A stretch of DNA of 22,663 bases from Methanomassiliicoccales archaeon UBA147 (GCA_002496385.1 DAJR01000001.1:1-22663); one strand, 5' to 3'. Counted from the first letter of the stretch, positions 14,759 to 21,632 are shown. Translations and numbers: made by a program. Notes: generated from the letters alone by a model not told the origin.

Positions 14759-16498
14759 TCACTTTTTCTTCGCTTTGGTTTCTGGCTGTTTCTTGGGCGG
14801 GGCCTTCTCGGACTCGGCGGCCCGTTTCACCAGGGGGTGCTCCCTCGGCTGCTGGTGGGGTGGCCGCGTGACGGTTCGGGTCTTCTGGTGGGGCGCCGGT
14901 TTGGGCGCTGGGTGCACCTGTGCGGGTTTTTTCGGGGGCGGCGTCGCGTGGGCGGTTGGGCGGGGCGCTTGCCTCTCCGTTGCAGGATATTGTTTCTTGG
15001 GCGGCGGAACAGGTTGGTGGGCCGGCTGTTTCTGAGCTGATGGGTCGGACCACGTCTTGGGCGGTGATTTGGAGCCCCATTTGGCTTTGTTCTCCTGTTC
15101 CAGCGTTCTCTTGTAGGTGGGGGATTTCACTGCCCAGTCCCCGCCGCTTGCGGAGACGCCGGAGCATGCACTGGATTTTATCCTGCTCCTCTCGATGAAG
15201 AAAATTCCAATGCTGGTGGCAATAACGCTCAGCACGATGATCATGAACACCACATTAAGGAATATGCTCTGATAGGGCTGCATCAGGATATAGTAGGGCG
15301 TGGGCTCGGGGACCGTGGTGTATTGCTTGATGGCGAAAGGGAGCTGGGCTAGAACTGCGGCTGCCAGGCCCCTCGGAATCATCGTATAGATATACGGCTT
15401 GTCGACCTTCAATTCTTTGCTGACCATGCAGGTTATCGTTGTGGACAGGTACCTGACTATGAATATGCCGGTGAACAGGACAGCCAGGAACACCATGAAC
15501 ATCATGATGGGCTGTTCGATCAGCCACGGGGGGATGAAGGCGGGCAGGCTTCCGAATGTGCTGCTGTCGATAGTGAAGGTGAACGTTATTCCCAGATACA
15601 CGAAGAAGAATGTTCTGATGAGGAAAGAAACTTCGGTATGGAACTGCTTTATGTGAGTGTCGAACACGAAATCGCCCTTCATCTTGAGTATCCGGGCAAT
15701 CTCATCTTTGTTGCTGAGGACCAGTCCGAAAACCAGCGCCGCTATGGCGCCGCTCACGTGGATGAACTCGGCCACAGCATAGAGCAATAAAAGCGCCGCT
15801 ATTGTTATCATGAAGGCGAACTGCTTGCCCGCGAGTTTCTTCAACACCATCAGCCACACCACGCCAAAAAGGAAGGCGATGAAACCTGCTATTATGAACG
15901 AGCCAAGCAATTTCTGGATGAGCGCGCCCGTGTCCAATTCGACGCCCCTCAGCACTTCGATGAACACTATGGCCGTCACTATGCACAGCACGTCGGTGAG
16001 GACAGATTCGAGCGTCAGCATTATCTTGGTATTTTCTGTGGCGCAGGACTTCATTATGAGGGAGATAACGATTGCGCCGCTTGTTCCGCCCAGTATGCAC
16101 CCGAGGAGGAGGGCTGCAATCAGGTCCATTCCGAGCAGATAGACACCGGCGAGAGCGGTCACAGTCACGGAACCGATAAAGGCCATGCTGGTGTGTAAAA
16201 TCGAGATGCCCATCTTCTTCATGGTCTTCTCGAGGTGAAGGTTGAGGCCGCCGTCGAACAGGATTATCACGAGGGCAAGTGCCGCGAAGTGCGGGGCGAT
16301 GCTCGTCATGGCCGTGGCCATCTCGGGGTCGTCCAGGAGTCCGAAGTCCGTGTATTGGGTGAGCAGGGGCCCAAGGAGCACTCCGATGAAGATCAGGATG
16401 AGGATGTCGGGTATCTTCGTCCTCTCGAAGAACAGGGACCCCATGAATCCGATAAGGATTATCATGCCGATCCCCGCAAAAAGATACGAAACTTCCAT
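14759..16498 (-). CDS. CPA1-type cation/proton antiporter with Pro/Lys-rich C-terminal tail
   Basis: The first 435 or so residues are a polytopic NhaP-like exchanger. Recognisable segments are GVLLGPLL (39-46), ILFDGGLNL (79-87), ESVLTD (164-169), FFFVYLGI (297-304) and IPRGLAAAVLA (374-384). Such proteins exchange Na+ or K+ for H+ across the cytoplasmic membrane. The family motif ESxxND normally has Asn-Asp; here it reads Thr-Asp (T168, D169), with the key Asp retained. Residues about 440-579 form a cytoplasmic tail rich in Pro, Lys, Gln and Ala with several PPPKK motifs, predicted disordered, ending KAKKK. The ATG at 16498 is about 27 bases after a TATA element, so it is probably leaderless. 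It follows thioredoxin reductase by 45 bases but has its own promoter. Ion specificity cannot be read. Confidence 0.9.
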   Translation of the reverse strand: MEVSYLFAGIGMIILIGFMGSLFFERTKIPDILILIFIGVLLGPLLTQYTDFGLLDDPEMATAMTSIAPHFAALALVIILFDGGLNLHLEKTMKKMGISILHTSMAFIGSVTVTALAGVYLLGMDLIAALLLGCILGGTSGAIVISLIMKSCATENTKIMLTLESVLTDVLCIVTAIVFIEVLRGVELDTGALIQKLLGSFIIAGFIAFLFGVVWLMVLKKLAGKQFAFMITIAALLLLYAVAEFIHVSGAIAALVFGLVLSNKDEIARILKMKGDFVFDTHIKQFHTEVSFLIRTFFFVYLGITFTFTIDSSTFGSLPAFIPPWLIEQPIMMFMVFLAVLFTGIFIVRYLSTTITCMVSKELKVDKPYIYTMIPRGLAAAVLAQLPFAIKQYTTVPEPTPYYILMQPYQSIFLNVVFMIIVLSVIATSIGIFFIERSRIKSSACSGVSASGGDWAVKSPTYKRTLEQENKAKWGSKSPPKTWSDPSAQKQPAHQPVPPPKKQYPATERQAPRPTAHATPPPKKPAQVHPAPKPAPHQKTRTVTRPPHQQPREHPLVKRAAESEKAPPKKQPETKAKKK

Positions 16499-16520
16499 AT
16501 TATACCCGCAAGGTCTCGCG

Positions 16521-16532
16521 ATAATTATAATT
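16521..16532 (-). promoter_or_regulatory. TATA box of the antiporter gene
   Basis: The minus strand reads AATTATAATTAT, centred about 27 bases before the ATG at 16498. It lies in the short spacer after the thioredoxin reductase gene, so the antiporter can be expressed separately. Confidence 0.6.
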
Positions 16533-16543
16533 TGTGTTTGGTC

Positions 16544-17467
16544 TCATGCCCAATAGGGGGTGCGCAGATCCTCATAGGCGCTCATCGCGGCGTAGGCGCC
16601 GCCAGCGCATGCGGTTATGACCTGCCGGAGGCCGCCCGTGACGTCCCCGGCGGCGTAAATCATCGGTTGGCTGGTGCGCATCTTGCGGTCCGTGCCGATG
16701 AAACCTTCGCTGTCGAGCACCACGCCCAGCGAGACCGCGATACCGGTATTGGGAACCACGCCGACGGATATGAATACCCCGCCGAATTCATGCACCTCTT
16801 CCTTGCCCGTGCCCTTGTTGTGGAGTCGCAAACCTGTCACCCCCGACTCGCCGAGTATCTCCCCGGTCTCCATGTTCAGCAGCAATTTGATGCCCTCGCT
16901 GGCCAGCTTTTCCTGGAGGATTTTCTCTGCGCGGAGCGCGTCACGTCGGTGCACCAATGTAACATCTGCACCCACATGCTTCAGGTGAAGCGCTTCTGTC
17001 GCGCCGCTGTTCCCACCGCCTATGACCGCGACCTTCTTTCCCCTGAAGAACATGCCGTCGCATGTGGCGCAGTAGGACACGCCCCTTCCCACCAGCTTAC
17101 TCTCTCCCGAAACCCCGAGCTTCTTGTATCCCGCCCCGGTCGCGAATATCAGGGAGCGTGTTTGGTAGCCCTTTTCACCGGCACTGATGTGAAAAATGTC
17201 ACCCTCTCTGCGGATGCTGTCAACATGGACACCTGTTTCCACCCTTATGTTCTTCTCCGCATGTGCCTTCATCTTCATCATCAGGTCCATGCCACTTATG
17301 CCCTCGTACCCGGGATAATTCTCCATCCAGGGAGATGTAATTGCCTGGCCGCCGCCCATCCCCTCGTCGAGCACAACGGCATTCAGCCCGGCCCTCGCCG
17401 CATAGATGCCGGCGGTAAAGCCCGCCGGACCGCCCCCGACGATTATCAGGTCGTGAACAGATTCCAT
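16544..17467 (-). CDS. trxB: Thioredoxin reductase (NADPH-type, FAD)
   Basis: The 307-residue flavoprotein transfers electrons from NAD(P)H through FAD to thioredoxin in the cytoplasm. Visible motifs are the FAD-binding GGGPAGFTAGIYAAR near the N-terminus, the redox-active CATC (C133, C136), a second nucleotide-binding GGGNSGATEA (about 150-159) and the C-terminal FAD motif YAAGDVTGG. Length and motif order match low-molecular-weight bacterial/archaeal TrxR. The start is taken as the ATG at 17467, since GAGGT overlapping the thioredoxin stop codon is correctly spaced for it; a TTG two codons earlier would abut that site. It directly follows thioredoxin on the same strand, forming a trxA-trxB operon. 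Confidence 0.95.
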   Translation of the reverse strand: MESVHDLIIVGGGPAGFTAGIYAARAGLNAVVLDEGMGGGQAITSPWMENYPGYEGISGMDLMMKMKAHAEKNIRVETGVHVDSIRREGDIFHISAGEKGYQTRSLIFATGAGYKKLGVSGESKLVGRGVSYCATCDGMFFRGKKVAVIGGGNSGATEALHLKHVGADVTLVHRRDALRAEKILQEKLASEGIKLLLNMETGEILGESGVTGLRLHNKGTGKEEVHEFGGVFISVGVVPNTGIAVSLGVVLDSEGFIGTDRKMRTSQPMIYAAGDVTGGLRQVITACAGGAYAAMSAYEDLRTPYWA

Positions 17468-17475
17468 CCGCAACC

Positions 17476-17886
17476 TCAGGCGATGAACGCTTTTATCTTG
17501 GGTTCAAGCATTTGGCGGGGCATGGCGCCGACCTCGCGGCTGGCCAGTTGCCCGTCCTTGAAGAAAAGCATGGTCGGGATGCTCTGTATTCCGAAACTCA
17601 TGGCTGTTGACTGGCTCTCGTCCGTGTTGAGCTTTCCGAAGGCAACCTTCCCTTTGTAAGCGCCGGCAAGTTCCTCTATGACAGGGCCCAGCATACGGCA
17701 TGGGCCGCACCAGGGTGCCCAGCAGTCAATGATTACCCGGGGGTATTTCTTGACGAAATCCTGGAAATCGCTGTCGTTCACATCCACGGGGCTGGCCGGC
17801 CAATTCTTGTCGTCGCTCATTTTCAAATCCTCCAATCTTCTTTTACGGATAATCTCCAATTCATTATCGAAGCTGTCGTCAATCAT
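17476..17886 (-). CDS. trxA: Thioredoxin with archaeal N-terminal extension
   Basis: The 136-residue protein contains the thioredoxin active site WAPWCGPCRMLGP (C60, C63), the cis-proline region SIPTMLFFKDG and the GAMPRQMLEPKI end. It reduces protein disulfides and is recycled by the reductase encoded just downstream. About 30 residues precede the usual fold, including DNELEIIRKRRLEDLK. Similar ELExIRxxKLxEL segments occur in archaeal thioredoxins, so I keep the long start. The TATA box at 17911-17922 is about 27-30 bases upstream of the GTG/ATG pair (17889 and 17886), suggesting a leaderless message. An internal ATG at 17820 follows GGAGGATTTGAAA, a good Shine-Dalgarno lookalike, and would give a minimal 114-residue thioredoxin. 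Both forms are possible. Confidence 0.93.
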   Translation of the reverse strand: MIDDSFDNELEIIRKRRLEDLKMSDDKNWPASPVDVNDSDFQDFVKKYPRVIIDCWAPWCGPCRMLGPVIEELAGAYKGKVAFGKLNTDESQSTAMSFGIQSIPTMLFFKDGQLASREVGAMPRQMLEPKIKAFIA

Positions 17887-17910
17887 CACACCCGGATATT
17901 AGTTTTTCGC

Positions 17911-17922
17911 CCTTAAAAAAAG
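17911..17922 (-). promoter_or_regulatory. TATA box of the thioredoxin operon
   Basis: The minus strand reads CTTTTTTTAAGG, centred about 27 bases before the GTG at 17889. The following bases read GGCGAAAAAC. Confidence 0.5.
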
Positions 17923-18015
17923 AACCCCTAATCCAAGGGAACCTTTTTACAGGCCGGGCCCCAACCTCTGGGAAGAATGGATGAACTGTTCGTCTCTAAC
18001 TTCGGGCGGGTGGGA

Positions 18016-18048
18016 GTGTGTCGCCAGAACCGCAGTTCTGGCTCACAC
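18016..18048 (-). terminator. Strong hairpin overlapping the SIS gene stop codon
   Basis: GCCAGAAC (18023-18030) pairs with GTTCTGGC (18035-18042) around CGCA. The stem extends with GTGTG against CACAC (18044-18048) across a small bulge. The TGA stop of the SIS gene (18045-18043) is inside the 5' arm on the minus strand. No poly-T run follows directly, so it may be a processing or stability element rather than a classical archaeal terminator. Confidence 0.55.
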
Positions 18049-18582
18049 CCATATGGCATGCCGCGCTCTCATGTCCGTCTCTTTCTGCCCCAGCCGTTTC
18101 ATGAGCTGGGACACAATCCCGTCGAGGAAGACGAGGGCGGTTATCTCGAACACAGTACCGAGCGGTGAGAATTCGCTGTCTTCGGTATCTTTTTCAACAC
18201 GGATGTGGATGACAGAACTTGCTGCATGGGCCAGCTTGGAGTGCCTCTCCGCTGTTATGGCGATGACGCGGGCTCCGAGGCGGCGGACTATGTTGGCTGT
18301 CTGTATTGCGGACATGGTCTCGCCCGTGTTTGAAATGATTATCACCAGGTCGTCTTTCTCGACTATCGGCGTTATCGTCTCGCCTATGAAAAAAACCTTC
18401 AGCCCCATCTGAACCAGGCGGATTGCGAAGGCCTTGCACATCGTGCCGGACCTTCCGACACCGTATATGAATATTTTCTGGGTTTTCAGGATGTGTTCAA
18501 TGAGGTATTCCCTCTCGTCGTCCTGCTCGGTCGCGAGAGAGGCCCGGACCCTTTTCAGAATATGTTCCTCGGATTCTGTCAC
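18043..18582 (-). CDS. hxlB: SIS-domain sugar-phosphate isomerase, 6-phospho-3-hexuloisomerase type
   Basis: The 179-residue protein has a single SIS domain with the phosphosugar-binding GVGRSGTM (41-48), GETITP (67-72), ISNTGET and EFSPLGTVFE segments typical of 6-phospho-3-hexuloisomerase. That enzyme interconverts D-arabino-hex-3-ulose 6-phosphate and fructose 6-phosphate; archaea use it in the reversed ribulose monophosphate pathway to make ribose 5-phosphate. The partner hexulose-phosphate synthase is not in this window, so function rests on sequence resemblance. The start is a GTG four bases after the stop of the upstream endonuclease IV-like gene, indicating translational coupling. No earlier ATG is in frame before that stop. 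The gene ends inside a strong hairpin. Confidence 0.85.
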   Translation of the reverse strand: MTESEEHILKRVRASLATEQDDEREYLIEHILKTQKIFIYGVGRSGTMCKAFAIRLVQMGLKVFFIGETITPIVEKDDLVIIISNTGETMSAIQTANIVRRLGARVIAITAERHSKLAHAASSVIHIRVEKDTEDSEFSPLGTVFEITALVFLDGIVSQLMKRLGQKETDMRARHAIWV

Positions 18583-18586
18583 TGTA

Positions 18587-20032
18587 TCACTTCTTCTTGG
18601 GCGGTGTCTTCTTGGAGGGCGCTTTCGATGGCTTTTTTACTGCCTTCTTGGCCGGTCTCTTGGCTGGTTTTTTCACCGGTTTCTTGGGTTTTGGGGCGGG
18701 TGCTTTTGCTGTTTTCTTTGACGGCTTCGGGGTTTTTTTCACTTGCACCGGTTTCTTTTTGGCAGCTTTTTTCGGTGGCGCCTTGGATGGTTTCTTCGGT
18801 TTGGCTTTCGGAGCCGGTTTCTTGGGCTTAGGGGCGGGCTTCTTCGGAGTTGTTTTGGATTTTACAGCTTTCTTGGCCGGTTTGGCTTTCGGCTTGGCCG
18901 GCGCTTTTTTCTTGGCCAGAGGTTTCTTTGAGGCTTTGGCGGGGGCTTTCTTGGGGCTTGGCTTTGCTGCCGGTTTCCCGGTTTTCTTTGCAGGTTCGGG
19001 GGCGGATGCGCCCACCTTCTCCTTCTCCCTCTCGGCCTTGGCCTCCCGCTTTGCCAGCACCCTCTCCAATATCACCTTCATGTACATCGCGTCATGTTCC
19101 AGAAGGGGCGAGCCGGAAATAACAGTCAATTCCATGTCATTCTCCAGGATGCACTCGGCCAGGGGCTCGAATTTCAGATCGCCTTTTTTAATCGGGGTGT
19201 ACCTTATCTCGTTTCCGTTCTCATGCTCCACGCCGGAGAAGTGCGTGTAGAAACGGCCTTTAGTGAATTTGTTGGCCCGGTCGAATAGGTCCTGGAAATC
19301 CTCCTTCTTCTTCAGAGCGCCGTTGCCCCTTGCGTGAATGTGGGGAAAGTTAATCACCGGGACCAGCCCGTTTACGCTGTCGCAGACCTTCTCTATCTCG
19401 GAGAACTCGCCGAATATCTCCTGTCTGCCGCTGGTCTCCAACCCAACCGGAATCTTGATTTCCGATTCATCGTACCATTCCTGGATGATTGCAATGTTGC
19501 TGATGATGTTCTTGGTGGCATCCTTCCTGGAGAAACCGCCGTACATTCCCAGGTGCGTAACGACAATCTGGGCGTCCAGCGCATCGGCGAGTATGCCGGC
19601 CCACCGAATGCTGTCCATGCTGCGTTCTGTAAGGTCGTTGTTGGCAACCAGGTCCATGTAATAGGGCGTGTGTATCGACAGGACTACGTCCAGGTTCTTG
19701 GCAATCTCGCCCAGCTGCCTTAGGTGCATATAATTTTTCGCGATAGGGTTTATCATGGAAAGTATCAGATCGCCTTTCTCGATGGGTTCCCTGAGGGTTG
19801 TGGCTTTTCGCCTCTTCCCGCTACCCCGCAGGACCTCGATTATCAGCTCATCCTCCATATCGGCCGGTTTCCTGCCGATGTCGTCGTCAGCGGCATGCCT
19901 CTGCTCGACATTGGCGCGAACCATCTGGACCTCCAAGGCCGTCAGGCCGAGGGTGTGCACATCCTCGATTCCGTCCCTTAGCGTGCGGCCTTTGCATGAA
20001 AGGGGTATTCCAGACGGACCAAAACGTATCAT
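18587..20032 (-). CDS. Endonuclease IV-like TIM-barrel protein with histone H1-like lysine tail
   Basis: Residues 1-340 resemble archaeal AP endonuclease IV / xylose isomerase-like TIM barrels: IHTPYY (H121), VVTHLGMYGG (H160), GLETSG (E199), NFPHIHARGNG (H231) and THFSGVEHENGNE (H264). Family members cut DNA 5' to abasic sites using three metal ions. By my alignment from memory, several usual ligands differ (N228 for Asp, Y278 for His, G307 for Glu), so nuclease activity is uncertain. Residues about 345-481 are a low-complexity Lys/Pro/Ala tail with roughly four in ten residues Lys, like histone H1 tails, and could bind DNA or RNA. The ATG at 20032 follows GTGAGG with a five-base gap. It is the first gene of a two-gene operon with the SIS isomerase. 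Confidence 0.8.
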   Translation of the reverse strand: MIRFGPSGIPLSCKGRTLRDGIEDVHTLGLTALEVQMVRANVEQRHAADDDIGRKPADMEDELIIEVLRGSGKRRKATTLREPIEKGDLILSMINPIAKNYMHLRQLGEIAKNLDVVLSIHTPYYMDLVANNDLTERSMDSIRWAGILADALDAQIVVTHLGMYGGFSRKDATKNIISNIAIIQEWYDESEIKIPVGLETSGRQEIFGEFSEIEKVCDSVNGLVPVINFPHIHARGNGALKKKEDFQDLFDRANKFTKGRFYTHFSGVEHENGNEIRYTPIKKGDLKFEPLAECILENDMELTVISGSPLLEHDAMYMKVILERVLAKREAKAEREKEKVGASAPEPAKKTGKPAAKPSPKKAPAKASKKPLAKKKAPAKPKAKPAKKAVKSKTTPKKPAPKPKKPAPKAKPKKPSKAPPKKAAKKKPVQVKKTPKPSKKTAKAPAPKPKKPVKKPAKRPAKKAVKKPSKAPSKKTPPKKK

Positions 20033-20080
20033 AATTCCTCACCTGTTCAAATTAAGTATTCACCCAGTATAACAAGGCAC

Positions 20081-20090
20081 TATATAATTA
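20081..20090 (-). promoter_or_regulatory. TATA box of the endonuclease IV-like / SIS operon
   Basis: The minus strand reads TAATTATATA. Initiation near 20060 would give a leader of about 28 bases containing the GTGAGG ribosome-binding site. Confidence 0.55.
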
Positions 20091-20200
20091 TTGACTGTAT
20101 CAAATTTATAATATTTTGTTAAAATCCTTAGAACGGTGTCCGGGCCCCGTCAGCCAAGGCCCATTCACGGCATTCGCGCAAGCTTCAAATACTTGGACTC

Positions 20201-20208
20201 AATATAAG
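20201..20208 (+). promoter_or_regulatory. TATA box of the DUF211 gene
   Basis: AATATAAG is centred about 26 bases before the TTG at 20231, predicting a leaderless transcript starting at a TTG codon. The divergent spacer 20033-20230 otherwise shows only AT-rich promoter sequence and a GC-rich patch near 20135-20160. Confidence 0.6.
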
Positions 20209-20230
20209 AGAAACACAGCAGGGATATATT

Positions 20231-20518
20231 TTGAGTGACATCAAAAGACTGGTTCTGGACGTCCTGAAGCCGCATAATCCGTCCATAATCGACATATCGC
20301 AGAAACTCGCAGACCTGAAAGGGGTCTCGGGGGTGAACTGCACGCTCGACGAGGTCGACCAGGAAACCGAGAGCATAAAGATAACCATGGAAGGCCACGC
20401 AATCGACTATGAGGCGGTCAAGGCCGCCATTTCGGGGTTTGGCGCGGTCATCCATTCGGTAGACAACGTTGTCGCCGGAAAGAAACTTGTGGACGAGGTC
20501 AGGACACCGCAGGACTGA
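20231..20518 (+). CDS. DUF211 family protein
   Basis: The 95-residue protein matches the archaeal DUF211 family from end to end: IKRLVLDVLKPHNPSIIDIS, VSGVNCTLDEVD, ESIKITMEGHAIDY and FGAVIHSVDNVVAGK. Members adopt a ferredoxin-like fold (MTH889 type); their cellular role is not established. The length is typical. The only plausible start is TTG at 20231, placed about 26 bases after a TATA box, so initiation is probably leaderless on a non-ATG codon. Its TGA stop directly abuts the stop of SRP19 on the other strand. The three-gene neighbourhood with eS8 and SRP19 suggests housekeeping expression. Confidence 0.93.
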   Translation: MSDIKRLVLDVLKPHNPSIIDISQKLADLKGVSGVNCTLDEVDQETESIKITMEGHAIDYEAVKAAISGFGAVIHSVDNVVAGKKLVDEVRTPQD

Positions 20519-20830
20519 TCAATCGGACTTCGGCGTTGAGGAGGCCCTTTTCTGCTTAAGAACTGAGGCTACCTTCCCTATCAGCTCGGTCTTACTGAAA
20601 TTCTTCTCAACCGATACGCAGCCTTCCCAGCCCCACCAGCTTCTCGGATAGGCTTTATCGGAATGAAGGTCCGCCCGGATGCCGAGGGATTCTATGGCGC
20701 CAAGGAGTTCCTGGGATGTGGGGTTCTGTACGGCCTGCGACTTCGGCACCCGCCTGCCGCCGGCCCTGCTCTTGGTGGAGTCAAAGTAACTTGGCCATAG
20801 AATTATGTGGCTGGTCCTTGTTCGAACCAT
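20519..20830 (-). CDS. srp19: Signal recognition particle 19 kDa protein
   Basis: The 103-residue protein shows the SRP19 signature: ILWPSYFDSTKSRAGGRRVP, then KSQAVQNPTSQELLGAIESLG. SRP19 binds the tips of SRP RNA helices 6 and 8 and prepares the RNA for SRP54, so it serves co-translational protein targeting. A basic C-terminus (KQKRASSTPKSD) is usual. The start is the ATG at 20830, with GGTGGGGG just upstream; an in-frame GTG at 20842 is possible. It lies 16 bases downstream of eS8 on the same strand, so the two are co-transcribed. The stop codon abuts that of DUF211 on the opposite strand with no spacer. Confidence 0.95.
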   Translation of the reverse strand: MVRTRTSHIILWPSYFDSTKSRAGGRRVPKSQAVQNPTSQELLGAIESLGIRADLHSDKAYPRSWWGWEGCVSVEKNFSKTELIGKVASVLKQKRASSTPKSD

Positions 20831-20846
20831 TGGGGCCCCCACCCGC

Positions 20847-21230
20847 TCATTCCTGCAGGACGGCGTTCACAACCGCATCCTGGCCGGGCCTGGATGTGAC
20901 GCGGGCCATTCCGACCTCGGTCTGCACCACTGCGCCTTTTGTCAGGATGTTCCTTTGCACGTAATTGTGGTTCGCGGGATTGTCCTTCACGGTCAGGATC
21001 CGGGATTTCTGCGCCTTCCCCGTTTTCGGGTCGAATACATTGGCATAGCTCACGGTCATCAGCCGGCCTTTCATGTTGTTGCCGCGCGTCCGGTATATCT
21101 TCATGTTGGTCTCTTCCCTGACCACCGCGAACTGCGACTCGGGTGCGATCTCATGGGCCTTCTTCTTACGGAACGGCCTGTAGCTGCCGCCGGTGCTCTT
21201 CTTTTTTGAACGTCCTTGCCATAGCGCCAT
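20847..21230 (-). CDS. rps8e: Small-subunit ribosomal protein eS8 (S8e)
   Basis: The 127-residue protein matches archaeal S8e: MALWQGRSKKKSTGG at the N-terminus, RGNNMKGRL, ANVFDPKTGKAQKSRI, and NHNYVQRNILTKGAVVQTE, ending VTSRPGQDAVVNAVLQE. It is a component of the archaeal and eukaryotic 30S/40S subunit with no bacterial counterpart. Length is typical. The start at 21230 has an excellent ribosome-binding site (AGGTGAT, four bases upstream). A TATA box at 21268-21277 gives a leader of about 18 bases. It heads an eS8-SRP19 operon. Confidence 0.97.
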   Translation of the reverse strand: MALWQGRSKKKSTGGSYRPFRKKKAHEIAPESQFAVVREETNMKIYRTRGNNMKGRLMTVSYANVFDPKTGKAQKSRILTVKDNPANHNYVQRNILTKGAVVQTEVGMARVTSRPGQDAVVNAVLQE

Positions 21231-21267
21231 TGTATCACCTAGTGGAACTGCGCATAAGAAACACTCT

Positions 21268-21277
21268 GTATAAAATG
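21268..21277 (-). promoter_or_regulatory. TATA box of the eS8-SRP19 operon
   Basis: The minus strand reads CATTTTATAC. Initiation near 21248 leaves a leader of about 18 bases including AGGTGAT. Unlike most promoters in this window, this one drives a leadered message. Confidence 0.6.
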
Positions 21278-21588
21278 CTTTCCCACCGCAATCCCTCTGT
21301 TCACAGTTTTCAGGTATACGAGATTGCGGAATTTCTTAATTGAATTTGCCTCCAGATTGCCCAATTATGGCGAGCACGTCAAAATGATGTGTGTCTGTTA
21401 TGTGCTCACCGATTGCTTCCACATCGTTTCTAGCTACATGGCATTCGAGTTTGCAGGGACATTATTCCATGCCATCGGCGCATACTCTGATTTGATATTG
21501 CTTTGTTCCGTATGCACCTATTGGTTGTAAATTGCATAGGACATAATACATTCTTTTTAACCTGGATAACGTCTCCGCGGCTATCTGG
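21278..21588. other. Intergenic region without a convincing gene
   Basis: This stretch between the eS8 promoter and the KilA-N upstream region holds only short open frames on both strands without family resemblance, apart from a possible 41-codon minus-strand remnant described separately. I see no tRNA, no long hairpin and no insertion-sequence ends. It may be the junction of a past insertion that brought in the KilA-N gene. Confidence 0.5.
21336..21461 (-). pseudogene. Possible remnant of a small Cys/His-rich protein gene
   Basis: A minus-strand frame of 41 codons between two stops begins CPCKLECHVARNDVEAIG and continues EHITDTHHFDVLAIIG. The Cys and His pattern looks like a small zinc-binding protein. 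It has no ATG start, and the frame is closed immediately upstream, so at most it is a truncated or frameshifted remnant. Chance is a realistic alternative. Confidence 0.2.
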
Positions 21589-21632
21589 CTCGCTTCGCTA
21601 CGCTCGCTCGGCCCCAATTCCCCTTCGGGGAA
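21589..21632. repeat. CG-rich quasi-palindromic run and hairpin upstream of KilA-N
   Basis: Positions 21589-21611 are built of repeated CGCT/CGCTCG steps. A perfect hairpin follows: TTCCCC (21618-21623) and GGGGAA (21627-21632) around TTC. Similar CGCT-step low-complexity sequence closes the window (22620-22663). The two stretches bracket the KilA-N gene. Confidence 0.55.

Noticed and set aside
16235..17659. Long plus-strand open frame of 474 codons
   Set aside because: It lies antisense to thioredoxin, thioredoxin reductase and the antiporter start; its translation has no domain-like pattern and the minus-strand genes are certain.
17900..17922. Third copy of the AAGGGCGA element upstream of thioredoxin
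   Set aside because: The loop sequence occurs, flanked by T and A runs, but it overlaps the TATA box, lacks the outer stem and has no GGAGCTGTTTG, so coincidence is more likely.
18597..19250. Plus-strand Phe/Gly/Leu-rich open frame resembling a membrane protein
   Set aside because: It is the complement of the lysine-rich tail; Lys/Ala/Pro codons read backwards give Phe/Gly/Leu.
21324..21530. Plus-strand open frame of 68 codons in the spacer
   Set aside because: No ribosome-binding site or promoter at the right distance, and a Cys/Leu-rich translation without family resemblance.
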